The position numbers were made by a program, and so were the translations under genes. This document shows positions 23,654 to 33,044 of a stretch of DNA of 46,639 bases, piece after piece (within the stretch, counting starts at the first letter, position 1; each line of letters opens with the position of its first letter). The stretch is from a virus: the IMG/VR virus record IMGVR_UViG_3300026276_000093, positions 1-46,639 of that record; one strand, given 5' to 3'. Below the pieces are notes generated by a model. It saw only the letters and a list, made by a program, of their open reading frames with translations, made no database searches and had not been told where the DNA came from.

Positions 23654-24373
23654 ATGCGTGAAAAACTCATCAGCGAAATCCGCGCACACGTGGCCGCTGA
23701 ATATCCGAACGAAGCCTGCGGGCTGATCGTCGAAACCGGTACCGGCCAGCGTTTTATTCCCTGTCGCAACATTGCCGAAAACGCGGCTGAAACTTTCACT
23801 CTGTCGCCGGATGATTATCTGGCGGCGACCGAGGTCGGGGAGGTGATTATGGTGATCCACTCACACCCCGATGTGGTGCAACTGGTGCCGTCAGAAATGG
23901 ACCGCGTCCAGTGTGACCACACCGGCGTGGAGTGGGGGATCATGTCGTGGCCGGACGGTGATTTTTGTACGCTGTCACCGCGCGGCGATCGCGAGCTTGC
24001 TGGCCGCCGCTGGGTGTTGGGCCATGCTGACTGCTGGTCACTCATCATGGACTACTACCGGATGGAGCACGGCATTGCCGTAAATAATTACTCGGTTGAC
24101 CGTGAGTGGTGGGTCGACGGGAAAGAAAATCTCTATGACGATAACTGGCAGGCTGAAGGGTTCGTTGAGATTGATGCCAGCAGCATGCAGCCGGGTGACA
24201 TGATCATGATGCGCGTTCAGGCGCCGGTGACCAATCACGCGGCGATTTATCTCGGTGATAACATCATGGTTCACCACATGTTTGGCAACCTATCTGCCCG
24301 CGTTCCATACGGCAAATATTACCGAGATCGGACGGTTCGCGTCGTCCGTCGCAAGGAGTTAGCTGATGCTTAA
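23654..24373 (+). CDS. K: Tail protein K: JAB/MPN peptidase and NlpC/P60 hydrolase
   Basis: This 239-residue protein has an N-terminal JAMM metallopeptidase motif (HSHPDVVQLVPSEMD) and a C-terminal NlpC/P60-like cysteine peptidase domain (HADCWSLIMDYYR with Cys; NHAAIYLGD with His). This is the gpK layout, thought to process the tail tip and cut peptidoglycan during entry. ATG 23654 is chosen; the upstream frame from 23387 overlaps L. Confidence 0.85.
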   Translation: MREKLISEIRAHVAAEYPNEACGLIVETGTGQRFIPCRNIAENAAETFTLSPDDYLAATEVGEVIMVIHSHPDVVQLVPSEMDRVQCDHTGVEWGIMSWPDGDFCTLSPRGDRELAGRRWVLGHADCWSLIMDYYRMEHGIAVNNYSVDREWWVDGKENLYDDNWQAEGFVEIDASSMQPGDMIMMRVQAPVTNHAAIYLGDNIMVHHMFGNLSARVPYGKYYRDRTVRVVRRKELADA

Positions 24374-24992
24374 AACCATGACGCTCAAAGGCGCAATCGG
24401 AAAGAAATTCGGCAGGGTTCACCGGTTTCACGTGGCGGACATCAACGAGTTTTTGCGCGCGATGTGCTCGCAGGTGAAGGGGTTCAAAAAGTACGTTTCA
24501 AACGCCCATCTCAATGGGGTGAAGTTCGCTTTTTACAGCGGCAAGAACAACATCTCGCTTGAGGAGTTCGACATGTCGGCGGCGGCGACCGAGTACACCA
24601 TGGTGCCGGTGATTGAAGGGGCGAAGCGGGCGGGGACACTCCAGATCGTGATCGGCGCCGTTGCCCTGGTGGCCGCCTTCTTTACGGCTGGCGCTTCCTT
24701 CGCTGCATGGGCGTCCGCAGCCGGATACAGTGCGGCAGCAGTAGCCGGCACAACAACCGCGTTGGTGGGTATTGGTCTTAGTATGACCATCGGCGGCGTG
24801 GTGCAGATGCTCACGCCACAGCCCAGTTTTAACGTCGGGGCATCGTCTGACTCCGACAATAAAGCCAACTACGCCTTCGGCGCACCGGTCAACACGGTGG
24901 CAATGGGATACCCCGTGCCGCTGCTTTACGGCCAGCGTGAAATCGGCGGCGCAATCATCAGCGCGGGGATTTTCTCCAGCGATCAGCAGTAA
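24366..24992 (+). CDS. I: Tail assembly protein I
   Basis: This 208-residue protein (MTLKGAIGKKFGRVHRFHVA; a ubiquitin-like N-terminal half; two hydrophobic segments at about 95-140; then YAFGAPVNTVAMGYPVPLLY) matches gpI, an assembly factor for the tail tip. It overlaps the end of K by 8 bp. Confidence 0.85.
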   Translation: MLKTMTLKGAIGKKFGRVHRFHVADINEFLRAMCSQVKGFKKYVSNAHLNGVKFAFYSGKNNISLEEFDMSAAATEYTMVPVIEGAKRAGTLQIVIGAVALVAAFFTAGASFAAWASAAGYSAAAVAGTTTALVGIGLSMTIGGVVQMLTPQPSFNVGASSDSDNKANYAFGAPVNTVAMGYPVPLLYGQREIGGAIISAGIFSSDQQ

Positions 24993-25023
24993 TTTAATTA
25001 ACGCCGAAAGGCAGGAGTGAGTG

Positions 25024-25182
25024 ATGAAGAATAAAAAACGCACAAAGTTGATGAAAAAAGCAGATTTTTATAAAAAAAAGCAGCCTTCAGAAAAGACCGC
25101 TTGTAAATTAGAAGTGAGAAATGGCGTTATTACTCAGTATGCTGATGATGGATCTATTAGGGTCACCCTAGGGCCACTTTGA
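25024..25182 (+). CDS. Small basic protein between I and J
   Basis: This 52-residue protein (MKNKKRTKLMKKADFYKKKQ, ending SIRVTLGPL) has a strong site AGGAG 7 nt before the ATG and 31 bp separation from I. The N-terminal 20 residues are very lysine-rich. Its last 20 bp overlap the end of an opposing gene. Function is unknown; the basic character allows nucleic-acid or membrane binding. Confidence 0.6.
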   Translation: MKNKKRTKLMKKADFYKKKQPSEKTACKLEVRNGVITQYADDGSIRVTLGPL

Positions 25183-25399
25183 TAAATTTCGCCATTCTTG
25201 CAATTTCAGTGCTGCATGTTGCATCTGTGTTAAATAAATAGGCGTGATCTAATTTTTTTAGCAGATCTTCCTTCTTTGCTGGGTCTCCATCTGCAATTGC
25301 AGCCCCTAATACTGCTAACACGGCCAATACAGCATGTGCGGTTTCCTCCGGGTTAACAGGGGTATCAGTGTTGGCCGCTTCGAAATTATAGTTGCCCAT
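25163..25399 (-). CDS. Minus-strand accessory gene inside the tail operon
   Basis: This 78-residue acidic protein (MGNYNFEAANTDTPVNPEET) carries an Ala/Leu/Val-rich helix (AHAVLAVLAVLGAAIAD). AAGGAA precedes the ATG on the minus strand. Being antisense to late genes, it must use its own promoter and could be expressed in the lysogen, as with moron genes such as exclusion factors. No family is recognised. Confidence 0.6.
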   Translation of the reverse strand: MGNYNFEAANTDTPVNPEETAHAVLAVLAVLGAAIADGDPAKKEDLLKKLDHAYLFNTDATCSTEIARMAKFIKVALG

Positions 25400-25539
25400 C
25401 TTATTTCCTTACCCAGAGTTAATCAGCCATCCCTCCAGTGAATGACGATCATGCTCCAAACATGACCGGGCTGAATACTCACCATATATCTATCTGTAAA
25501 TCGGTAACATCCTGATATTCGATCAGTTATCCATCAATA

Positions 25540-25562
25540 GCCGCCGCAGTGCGGCCTTTTTT
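25540..25562 (+). terminator. Terminator-like hairpin before J
   Basis: GCCGC/GCGGC arms are followed by seven T residues, 12 bp before the J start codon. Late transcription must pass it, consistent with Q antitermination. Confidence 0.6.
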
Positions 25563-25573
25563 ATGGGCGTCAT

Positions 25574-28500
25574 ATGCAATTACTTCAAGGCGAAACTATT
25601 ATTCGGGGCGCTAAAGGCGGCGGCGGGAGTGCCCATACACCGGTCGAGCAGGCCGATGATCTGTTGTCCGAAGCGAAACTTAAGATGGTTCTTGCGCTCT
25701 CCGAGGGTGAGATTCAGGGTGACCTGGTCGCGCAGCAAATCTTCCTTAACAATACCCCGCTGGCGAACGATGACGGCACCTATAATTTCACCGGCGTGAA
25801 GTGGGACTACCGTAAAGGCACGCAGGATCAGACCTACCTGCAGGGCATGCCTGAAATTGATAACGAATCCTCGGTGGGCATCGAGGTAAAAGCCTCCACG
25901 CCGTGGACCCGGCAATTCTCAAACCTGACGCTCGATGCTATCCGGATCAAGCTGAGCCTGCCGATTCAGTACCAGTACAAAGACAACGGCGACATGGTCG
26001 GCACCGTCACGGAATATGCCATAGACCTATCTATCGACGGTGCGGCGTATAAAACGGTCGTCAACGGTAAGTTTGACGGAAAAACAACGTCAGAATATCA
26101 GCGTGACCATCGCATCGATCTACCTGACTCGGCGTCAGGCTGGACAATCCGCGTGCGCCGCATCACCCCAGATTCAACCTCAACCAAGCTAATAAATGCC
26201 TTCAAGGTGTTTTCCTTTGCTGAGGTCATCGACAGTAAGTTGCGCTATCCGAATACAGCGCTGCTTTATGTCGAGCTCGACTCCAGCCAGTTTAACGGCA
26301 GCGTGCCGAAAACCAGCTGCAAGCCAAAGGGTAAACTGATCCGCGTACCGACCACCTATGATCCGGTGACCAGAATCTACAGCGGCACGTGGGCGGGTGA
26401 TTTCAAAATTGCCTACAGCAATAACCCCGCGTGGATTTTTTACGACCTGGTGCTCGATGAAATATACGGCATGGGTAACCGCGTTGACGCAACCATGATC
26501 GACAAATGGGAGCTGTACAGCATCGCCCAATACTGTGACGCTGCAGTGTCCGACGGAGCAGGAGGCACAGAACCACGTTTTACCTGCAACGTGTTCATCC
26601 AGAACCAGCAAGACGCCTACACCGTGTTGCGGGATCTGGCCGCCATCTTCCGCGGCATCACCTTCTGGGGAAACGACCAGATTTTCGTGCGCGCCGACGT
26701 TCCGCAGGACGATGTGGATTTTACCTACCACAGCTCAAACGTGGTCGACGGCATGTTTACCTACGCCGGGGGCTCCTATAAAAACCGCTTTTCTTCCTGT
26801 CAGGTCAGTTGGTCAGATCCGATTAATCATTATTCTGACACGATCGAGAGCGTTTATGAGCCTGAGCTTGTCGCCCGATATAACTGGAATGAGACACAGC
26901 TGACGGCCATTGGCTGCATATCTCAGAGCGAGGCGCACCGCCGCGGGCGCTGGGTGATCCTGTCCAATTCGAAAGACGGCACCGTGTCCTTTGGCGTTGG
27001 GCTGGACGGTTACATTCCCATGCCGTCAGAAATTATTGGCATCGCTGACCCGTTCAGAGCCGGGAAAGCCAACGGCGGACGCATCAGTGCGGTTAACGGC
27101 AACAACATTACCGTTGACCGGGTAGTGGATTACGGCATCGGCGACCGTCTGGTAGTGAATTTGCCCGATGGAACAGCGCAGACGCGGACGATCAGCGGCG
27201 TCAGCGCTGATAAGAAAACGTTCACCGTTGCCGCTGCCTACCGCATGACGCCGGTGAGCGGCGCGGTGTGGGCCATCGACAGCGATAACTTAGCGATTCA
27301 ATACTTTCGTATCACGTCAATCTCATCAAATGACGATGGCACGTTCACGGTTGCGGGCGTGCAGCACGACCCGAATAAATACCGTTACATCGATGACGGG
27401 GTGAAAGTCGATTCAGCACCGATCACTGTGACGCCAACTAACGTGATGAAGGCACCGGCAAATATCGTTGTCACAGAAGTTGACCATATCGCGCAGGGGC
27501 TTACCGTCGCGTCGCTGCAGGCGTCCTGGGACAAAGTGGAAGGGGGGATCAATTACACCGCGCAGTGGCGCAAAGACAACGGCGACTGGGTTAACGTAGG
27601 TAAGACCAGCGCGCAGGGTTTTACCGTTCAGGGAATTTATGCGGGCGTGTACGACGTGCGCGTCCGGGCGATCAACGCCGTCGATGTGTCCTCTCCGTGG
27701 GGATACGCTGATTCGACTACGCTGAACGGCAAAGTGGGTAAACCCGGCACGCCGACAAATCTGCTCGCCAGCGACAACGTCGTCTGGAATATCAACGTGA
27801 CCTGGGCATTTCCTGCAGGCAGCGGTGATACCGCCTATACCGAGTTGCAGCAGTCCACCACTGATGACCATCAAAACCCGACATTGCTGGTGACTGTTCC
27901 CTATCCGGGTTCGTCGTATCAGCACGGACCGATGGCGGCAGGCGTTCGCCGCTGGTACCGCGCCCGGTTGGTCGACAGGATTGGTAACGTAGGGGAGTGG
28001 ACTAAATTCGTCATGGGGACGTCATCGGTCGACGTGTCCGAGATACTGGGCGACATCGCCGAAGAAGTGCTGAATTCTGACGTGGGCAAGCAGTTAGTTT
28101 CTCGGGTTGATTCTGTAGAGGATAGCGTCAAAGAGCTGGATGACGCTGTCACGTCTGCCAACGATAAAATTGATGCGGCTAATACCCACATCGATCAGGT
28201 GAACACGGATCTGCAGGGCAAGGTTACTGCCGCTAATACTCACATTGACCAGGTGAATACAGACCTGCAGAAGAAGATCACCGATATCACCGGCGGCGAC
28301 GCTTCATCCATTGCTGATGTCATATCGCAAATCGAGACATTGCAGGACGTTGATTCCTCGATGGCGACGCGAATTGATGCGGTTGTGGCGAAAGCCGACG
28401 GCAATACCGCAGCGATTGCCAGTGAAGCCACCGCGCGGGCAAGCGCTGACTCAGCATTGAGCACCCGCGTAGATACAGTCACTGCAACGGCGAACAACAA

Positions 28501-29860
28501 CAAAACCGCAATCACCACGGAAACAACGGCCCGAACTACGGCAGATACCGCACTCGGCACCCGTATCACGAACCTGACGACCACCGTTGGCGGCAACACC
28601 ACGGCCATCACCACTGAGCAGAAGGCCAGGGCGGATGCCGACTCTGCACTCGGCACCCGCATTAACTCAGTGAAGGCAACGACCGACGGCAACACCGCTG
28701 CGATTGCCAGTGAAACAACCGCCAGAACGAGTGCTGACAGTGTACTGAGCACCCGAATCGATACCGTGACCGCGTCAGCTGGAAGTAACGCCGCGGCGAT
28801 AACCGCCGAAGCGAAATCCAGAGCCGATGCGGATGGCGCCCTTAGCACGCGTATTGACTCAGTAAAAGCGAGCACTGACAGCAACACGACGGCCATTACG
28901 TCGGAGACCACAGCGCGAACTTCTGCTGACAGCGCCCTGGGTACCCGTATCGACGCTGTTAAAACCACGACAGACGGCAACACCACTGCCATTACGTCAG
29001 AAGTGACAGCGCGGACGACCGCTGATAATGCCCTGGGATCAAGGATTGATAGTGTTAAGGCCGCGACTGATTCTAATACCGCGTCCATTTCATCTATTCA
29101 GACGGCCCAGACAGATGCCGACCAATCACTGACAACAGTTATCACCAATAATGAGTCCAGCTATATCGCCAGCATTGAAACGTCGCTGGCGAATGACCGT
29201 GACTCGAAGGAGCAGCGAAAGGCAACAGGCCAGGTTAAACAGCAGGTTGTTGAGTTCAATGCGCGTATTACTGAAACGCAAAAGACAGTTGCTGACGGTC
29301 AGCAGGCGTTCGCTGAGTATCAACAAACAGTGTCCGCATCAATTCAGGATCTGAACGATGCTAATTCTGAGCTATCAGCGACGGTGCAAACCACGGCGTC
29401 CGCAGTGGTCGACCTGAATGGTAAGGCGTCGGCGCAGTGGGGCATTAAGTTAGGGATAAACAGCAACGGCCAGTATTACGCTGCAGGTATGGGGATCGGG
29501 CTGGAAAATACGCCTGCCGGCATGCAGTCGACGGTGGCGTTCCTCGCGAATAACTTTGTGGTGATGTCGGACGTGAACGGCGTCCCGAAGGCGTTCTTCG
29601 CCATTCGCAGCGGGCAGACGTTCATTGATGAAGGTTTCATTCAGGACGGCACAATTAACAATGCCAAGATCGGCAACTTCATTCAGTCAACGAACTACGT
29701 GGCCAACGTCTCCGGCTGGCGGCTGGATAAAGGCGGCACCTTTGTTAACTTCGGCTCTGGCTTGGGCGGCAAGATGAAAACCAGCAACTCTACGATCAGC
29801 GTTGCAGATGGTAACGGAGTGCTGCGCGTGCAGATCGGCGAACTGACGGGGGTATTCTGA
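25574..29860 (+). CDS. J: Tip attachment (host specificity) protein J
   Basis: This 1428-residue protein has the J layout: a tail-hub N-terminus (LLSEAKLKMVLALSEGEIQG; SSVGIEVKASTPWTRQFSNL), two fibronectin-III-like regions (about 615-800), a helical repeat region of eight 32-residue units (932-1187) and a C-terminal fibre domain (QWGIKLGINSNGQYYAAGMG; FIQDGTINNAKIGNF). The C-terminal end binds the outer-membrane receptor. The receptor cannot be read from sequence. The ribosome-binding site is weak. Confidence 0.9.
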   Translation: MQLLQGETIIRGAKGGGGSAHTPVEQADDLLSEAKLKMVLALSEGEIQGDLVAQQIFLNNTPLANDDGTYNFTGVKWDYRKGTQDQTYLQGMPEIDNESSVGIEVKASTPWTRQFSNLTLDAIRIKLSLPIQYQYKDNGDMVGTVTEYAIDLSIDGAAYKTVVNGKFDGKTTSEYQRDHRIDLPDSASGWTIRVRRITPDSTSTKLINAFKVFSFAEVIDSKLRYPNTALLYVELDSSQFNGSVPKTSCKPKGKLIRVPTTYDPVTRIYSGTWAGDFKIAYSNNPAWIFYDLVLDEIYGMGNRVDATMIDKWELYSIAQYCDAAVSDGAGGTEPRFTCNVFIQNQQDAYTVLRDLAAIFRGITFWGNDQIFVRADVPQDDVDFTYHSSNVVDGMFTYAGGSYKNRFSSCQVSWSDPINHYSDTIESVYEPELVARYNWNETQLTAIGCISQSEAHRRGRWVILSNSKDGTVSFGVGLDGYIPMPSEIIGIADPFRAGKANGGRISAVNGNNITVDRVVDYGIGDRLVVNLPDGTAQTRTISGVSADKKTFTVAAAYRMTPVSGAVWAIDSDNLAIQYFRITSISSNDDGTFTVAGVQHDPNKYRYIDDGVKVDSAPITVTPTNVMKAPANIVVTEVDHIAQGLTVASLQASWDKVEGGINYTAQWRKDNGDWVNVGKTSAQGFTVQGIYAGVYDVRVRAINAVDVSSPWGYADSTTLNGKVGKPGTPTNLLASDNVVWNINVTWAFPAGSGDTAYTELQQSTTDDHQNPTLLVTVPYPGSSYQHGPMAAGVRRWYRARLVDRIGNVGEWTKFVMGTSSVDVSEILGDIAEEVLNSDVGKQLVSRVDSVEDSVKELDDAVTSANDKIDAANTHIDQVNTDLQGKVTAANTHIDQVNTDLQKKITDITGGDASSIADVISQIETLQDVDSSMATRIDAVVAKADGNTAAIASEATARASADSALSTRVDTVTATANNNKTAITTETTARTTADTALGTRITNLTTTVGGNTTAITTEQKARADADSALGTRINSVKATTDGNTAAIASETTARTSADSVLSTRIDTVTASAGSNAAAITAEAKSRADADGALSTRIDSVKASTDSNTTAITSETTARTSADSALGTRIDAVKTTTDGNTTAITSEVTARTTADNALGSRIDSVKAATDSNTASISSIQTAQTDADQSLTTVITNNESSYIASIETSLANDRDSKEQRKATGQVKQQVVEFNARITETQKTVADGQQAFAEYQQTVSASIQDLNDANSELSATVQTTASAVVDLNGKASAQWGIKLGINSNGQYYAAGMGIGLENTPAGMQSTVAFLANNFVVMSDVNGVPKAFFAIRSGQTFIDEGFIQDGTINNAKIGNFIQSTNYVANVSGWRLDKGGTFVNFGSGLGGKMKTSNSTISVADGNGVLRVQIGELTGVF
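28367..29134 (+). repeat. Eight tandem 96-bp repeats within J
   Basis: Eight in-frame units of 96 bp each encode 32 residues with the pattern T-R-I-D-x-V-K, then N-T-x-A-I-x-S-E-x-T-A-R-x-x-A-D-x-A-L. The periodicity suggests a trimeric coiled rod whose length could vary by recombination. Confidence 0.85.
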
Positions 29861-30175
29861 TTGGCGAACTTTGGCATTCAAACATGGAGTGCTTCCGGAG
29901 TCCCAAATAACACGGGTTTGGTTAGGATCCTGATATTGGGCTCTATCTATCTTTCAAAAGACCAGGTGTCAGGGGCATGGTCCTATGCCGTACCCTCTGG
30001 TTATAAGGTGGCTGCGATGCAGTCGCCGGTCATGGGGGCTGAGCTTTCATCTGCCCGGCGAAAAATCACCACCACCACGACCGGCATATCCCTCACAAAT
30101 GCCGGTTCTGATTATTCAACCGGAACGTTCACGGCGGCAGAAGGCTGGCTGATCGTCTACTTAGTGAAGCAATGA
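29861..30175 (+). CDS. Phage tail-tip associated hypothetical protein
   Basis: This 104-residue protein (MANFGIQTWSASGVPNNTGL) starts with TTG immediately after the J stop; GGGGGT lies 7 nt upstream. Its first residues resemble those of the next gene (MAN-F/Y-G), suggesting related N-termini. Downstream position points to a J-associated structural or decorating protein. Function not recognised. Confidence 0.6.
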   Translation: MANFGIQTWSASGVPNNTGLVRILILGSIYLSKDQVSGAWSYAVPSGYKVAAMQSPVMGAELSSARRKITTTTTGISLTNAGSDYSTGTFTAAEGWLIVYLVKQ

Positions 30176-30176
30176 C

Positions 30177-30851
30177 ATGGCTAATTATGGGGCAATGCTG
30201 ATCGATGAGTTCGGGATACCGTTCTCTACGCCAGATACGACGCCGATGAGTCTGGTTTCAAAGAATGTGTACAACTTTGGCGGAAGCGGCGGCGTGATTA
30301 ACTTAGCCGTCTCCGTTTCGAGCCCCTTTGTTGTCGCTTTTAAATCTGACGTAACCGGCGTATATGGACGGCTGGATAATAACGGCGGAGCATACACGCT
30401 TACGGTAGGAACATTGGCCGGTGGAGGTGTTGGGAATGTCACCGTCTATATATTCGGTATCGTTATCCCTCAGCCAAAACCGGCGTGGGGGATCGCTATC
30501 AATAACGCGCAGGGGCAGTGCATACTGACGAATGAAACCAAGGTCATGAATCCGCCCGTTGCAGTTGGGACGCCGGGTAACCCCGCGGGCCTTGGTTATA
30601 ACATTGATACTACTCTCACCGGTAACTACGCGGTTATGCCGCAGATGACCGGGCTCATGGTCGGCGTGATCCATTCTGGTGGAGCAACGAGACCCTTTCA
30701 GTCGCCGATCCAGACGTATGCATATTTTAATGGAACAACTACTCGCGTTTCTTCATCTCAGACAACCAGCCCAGGCGGTGATCAGCTTGAGAACGTAGGG
30801 TATGCGAACTCTAACGATCTGATATATGTGATTGACGTATCTCCTTATTAA
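30177..30851 (+). CDS. Phage tail-tip associated hypothetical protein
   Basis: This 224-residue protein (MANYGAMLIDEFGIPFSTPD; VTVYIFGIVIPQPKPAWGIA; NNAQGQCILTNETKVM) starts 1 bp after the previous stop. It is beta-rich and resembles small distal tail proteins found after J in enterobacterial phages, possibly of the DUF6453 type; that family name is tentative. Confidence 0.6.
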   Translation: MANYGAMLIDEFGIPFSTPDTTPMSLVSKNVYNFGGSGGVINLAVSVSSPFVVAFKSDVTGVYGRLDNNGGAYTLTVGTLAGGGVGNVTVYIFGIVIPQPKPAWGIAINNAQGQCILTNETKVMNPPVAVGTPGNPAGLGYNIDTTLTGNYAVMPQMTGLMVGVIHSGGATRPFQSPIQTYAYFNGTTTRVSSSQTTSPGGDQLENVGYANSNDLIYVIDVSPY

Positions 30852-30870
30852 TCAATAAATTGAATTCAAC

Positions 30871-30905
30871 GATCGTTTTGAACGATCAATTTCTTGAAAT
30901 TGATC
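30871..30905. promoter_or_regulatory. Overlapping palindromes upstream of cor
   Basis: GATCGTT-TTG-AACGATC (30871-30887) overlaps GATCAATTTC-TT-GAAATTGATC (30884-30905); both are perfect. They lie 66 bp before cor and look like operators or RNA hairpins controlling it. No promoter can be placed firmly. Confidence 0.5.
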
Positions 30906-30970
30906 TATTTAACCAATTATCCCTCTCCAAATATCGTTGTTATCGTCCCGATATCCAGTATCGAAGGGAC

Positions 30971-31213
30971 ATGAAAATGATAAAGATTTTATTGGTGATT
31001 GCATTGGCGGGAGTGCTTACGGGGTGTTCCGGCGTGCTTGAGAAGCAGCAGCCCGTCTGTAGCGGTACCGCGCTCATCGGTGGACAGGAAACGTCCGTGC
31101 AGATTTATGGCGTCCGTAAGGTAGCCAGCCAAACCCAGTATAAAGCCGGAGACCCTTTTGGCTGGCGCTGGGTTAGCAGATCAAACTTCACATCGACGAC
31201 GTGTGAAAAATAA
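30971..31213 (+). CDS. cor: Superinfection-exclusion lipoprotein Cor
   Basis: This 80-residue lipoprotein precursor (MKMIKILLVIALAGVLTGCS) has a lipobox LTGC with Cys19. Its mature part (EKQQPVCSGTALIGGQETSV; VQIYGVRK; AGDPFGWRWVSRSNFTSTTC) matches Cor of phages phi80, HK022 and N15. Cor blocks the ferrichrome receptor FhuA so that phages using it cannot infect the lysogen or be trapped by debris. AAGG lies before the ATG. Position after J is the usual one. It may imply this phage or its competitors use FhuA. Confidence 0.8.
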   Translation: MKMIKILLVIALAGVLTGCSGVLEKQQPVCSGTALIGGQETSVQIYGVRKVASQTQYKAGDPFGWRWVSRSNFTSTTCEK

Positions 31214-31231
31214 ATTACCCAACCTAAACAG

Positions 31232-31252
31232 ACCCGCTTCGGCGGGTTTTTT
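31232..31252 (+). terminator. Intrinsic terminator after cor
   Basis: CCCGC-TTCG-GCGGG is followed by six T residues. Confidence 0.75.
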
Positions 31253-31273
31253 ATTATCTGGAGTAACGTAAAC

Positions 31274-32788
31274 ATGGCTTGGTATAAAACAGGCACAGTC
31301 GCCGTATCGGCAACAAAGGTCACCGGCACCGGCACTAACTTTTTAGATGCTAAGTTCGGCGTCGGACCGGGGCAGGCCTTTCTGCTTCCGGCATCGGGTA
31401 CCGTTAAAATATATGAGATTGCCAGCGTGGAGGATGCTACTCACCTTACACTCACGACCTCTGCCGGAACCGTGGCCGCTGGCGCGGCTTACGCGGTGAT
31501 GAGCTTTTACACGGATTCGATACCTGACTTTTCCAAACGCCTGGCCGCGCAGCTGGGTTACTACCAATCACAGATGGATGGTTGGCAAACTATCATGACG
31601 GGAACTGGCGCTGTCAGTGTGACGGCTCCTGATGGAACGGTCGTAAACATCAGTAGTTTTGCAAAACTGACTTCTGACATGGCGAAAGCTTATACCGACG
31701 GTGGCCTTCTGAATGCCACAGTGACGCCAAACAGTCTGGGGAATGTGACTGATTTCAATATTTACTACCAGACAGCAAACGCCAATGCAGTGGTCGCCAA
31801 CGGATACCCTCTCGCAAAGGCCGGAACTCTGTATGTGACCAAGTCAGCCTATGGTTGCCAGCAGATGTATATCACGTTTCAAGGTGAAGCTTATGTTCGC
31901 GGACTCACAGGTGCTTTCACTCCAGCAGCACCAAATTGGTCGGACTGGTGGCCAATTTTCACAGGTAAGAACGTTATCCCCATCGGCAATGGTGGGACCG
32001 GTGCTAATACTGTTGCAGGTGCTTTGGCTAATCTGGGGTTAACCAAACAGGCAAATCTGGTAGACGTGACCGCAGGCCGATTGTTGAGTGTTGGCTCCTT
32101 TGGCCTCGGTGCCGTCGGCGGTCTGACAACTGGCGCAATTAGCGCAATGCTCCAGGGGGGATTTTGGCTAACAAAGGCTGTGCTCGGGGGGATCGACAAT
32201 AATGCTTCACTTATCACCGTACCGTTTGATGGATCTAACCAATATCAGATACTTATCCCGACTATTTTGACTTCTGCCCCCCGCATGTATCTGCGTTTAA
32301 AATCAAGTACGGCGCAATATGATGGACAACTCTGTGAAGTCTATACAACAACAAATACCACAAAAGCTTCTAATGGAGTTCTTTCAGCGGCCTCGCCAGT
32401 TGCTCGAATCGTATTATCAAAAGATAACTGCACACGGCCTGACATCGATGAAGATACGTTTGAGTGGTGCGGTGACGGTGTCGCCAACCATGAAGCAAGG
32501 GGGATTAGAATCGAGCGGGTTGATGTCGGTATTTATATGGTAACTGGCAGCCTGGGCTTTGCTAAAGATAGTTGGCATTTAAAAGCACCTGCGGATCCAG
32601 CCGGTAACGGAGAGCTTGGCATTGTCGAAGGGGAAGAGGCAGAGGACGGCACACTGACTATCAAGCTTTTCAAAAAGCGCTACAAACTGAATGAAGAAAC
32701 CGGCGATATTGACCTGATTCAAGGCCTGCCAAAAGATGTACCTGCAAATTCATGGATCGACGTTCGTATGGAAATGCCCGCTGTATAA
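31274..32788 (+). CDS. Side tail fibre protein
   Basis: This 504-residue protein starts with an adaptor-type domain (MAWYKTGTVAVSATKVTGTG; YTDSIPDFSKRLAAQLGYYQ), has NVIPIGNGGTGANTVAGALA typical of phage side tail fibres, and ends with RYKLNEETGDIDLIQGLP and WIDVRMEMP, a C-terminus frequent in enterobacterial tail fibres. It probably binds surface polysaccharide or porin. No tail fibre assembly gene follows. It is the last plus-strand late gene; the next 1.75 kb holds only the minus-strand array. Confidence 0.75.
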   Translation: MAWYKTGTVAVSATKVTGTGTNFLDAKFGVGPGQAFLLPASGTVKIYEIASVEDATHLTLTTSAGTVAAGAAYAVMSFYTDSIPDFSKRLAAQLGYYQSQMDGWQTIMTGTGAVSVTAPDGTVVNISSFAKLTSDMAKAYTDGGLLNATVTPNSLGNVTDFNIYYQTANANAVVANGYPLAKAGTLYVTKSAYGCQQMYITFQGEAYVRGLTGAFTPAAPNWSDWWPIFTGKNVIPIGNGGTGANTVAGALANLGLTKQANLVDVTAGRLLSVGSFGLGAVGGLTTGAISAMLQGGFWLTKAVLGGIDNNASLITVPFDGSNQYQILIPTILTSAPRMYLRLKSSTAQYDGQLCEVYTTTNTTKASNGVLSAASPVARIVLSKDNCTRPDIDEDTFEWCGDGVANHEARGIRIERVDVGIYMVTGSLGFAKDSWHLKAPADPAGNGELGIVEGEEAEDGTLTIKLFKKRYKLNEETGDIDLIQGLPKDVPANSWIDVRMEMPAV

Positions 32789-32859
32789 GCGTATGCATTG
32801 CACTAATGATCGAGAGGCTGAGTGTTACCAGTCTATTATCAATAAGCTTTCTGATGCAT

Positions 32860-32931
32860 AAAAAAAGCCCGCTAAAGGCGGGCAATAAACATCAGTTTCT
32901 ACATTAGTAATCTGTTCGGGTAGAACGGGAT
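32860..32931 (-). ncRNA. Candidate small RNA unit H
   Basis: A -10-like TATGAT (32933-32938 on plus as ATCATA) is followed after 6 nt by hairpin GTTC-TACCC-GAAC (32914-32926). The unit ends at terminator GCCCGC-CTTTA-GCGGGC with seven T residues. No good -35 is seen. RNA would be about 70 nt. Confidence 0.4.
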
Positions 32932-33017
32932 AATCATAGCGTGGTAATAATTATCCAATCTATAGGATAACTAGCCATAAGTGGCTGTATTCGCTCAATG
33001 GGGTAATGTTAGGGCGT

Positions 33018-33044
33018 AAAAAAAAAGCCCCCGCGAACGAAGGC
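33018..33044 (-). terminator. Minus-strand terminator T2
   Basis: GCCTTCG-TTCG-CGGGGGC (two G-U pairs, UUCG loop) is followed by nine T residues on minus. A hairpin CGGGAGC-ATC-GCTCTCG lies upstream within a less clear unit (33045-33174). Confidence 0.6.

Noticed and set aside
28240-29088. Minus-strand open frame (282 codons) under J
   Set aside because: It mirrors the J repeats (Val/Leu/Ser/Arg periodic sequence) and is a repeat shadow.
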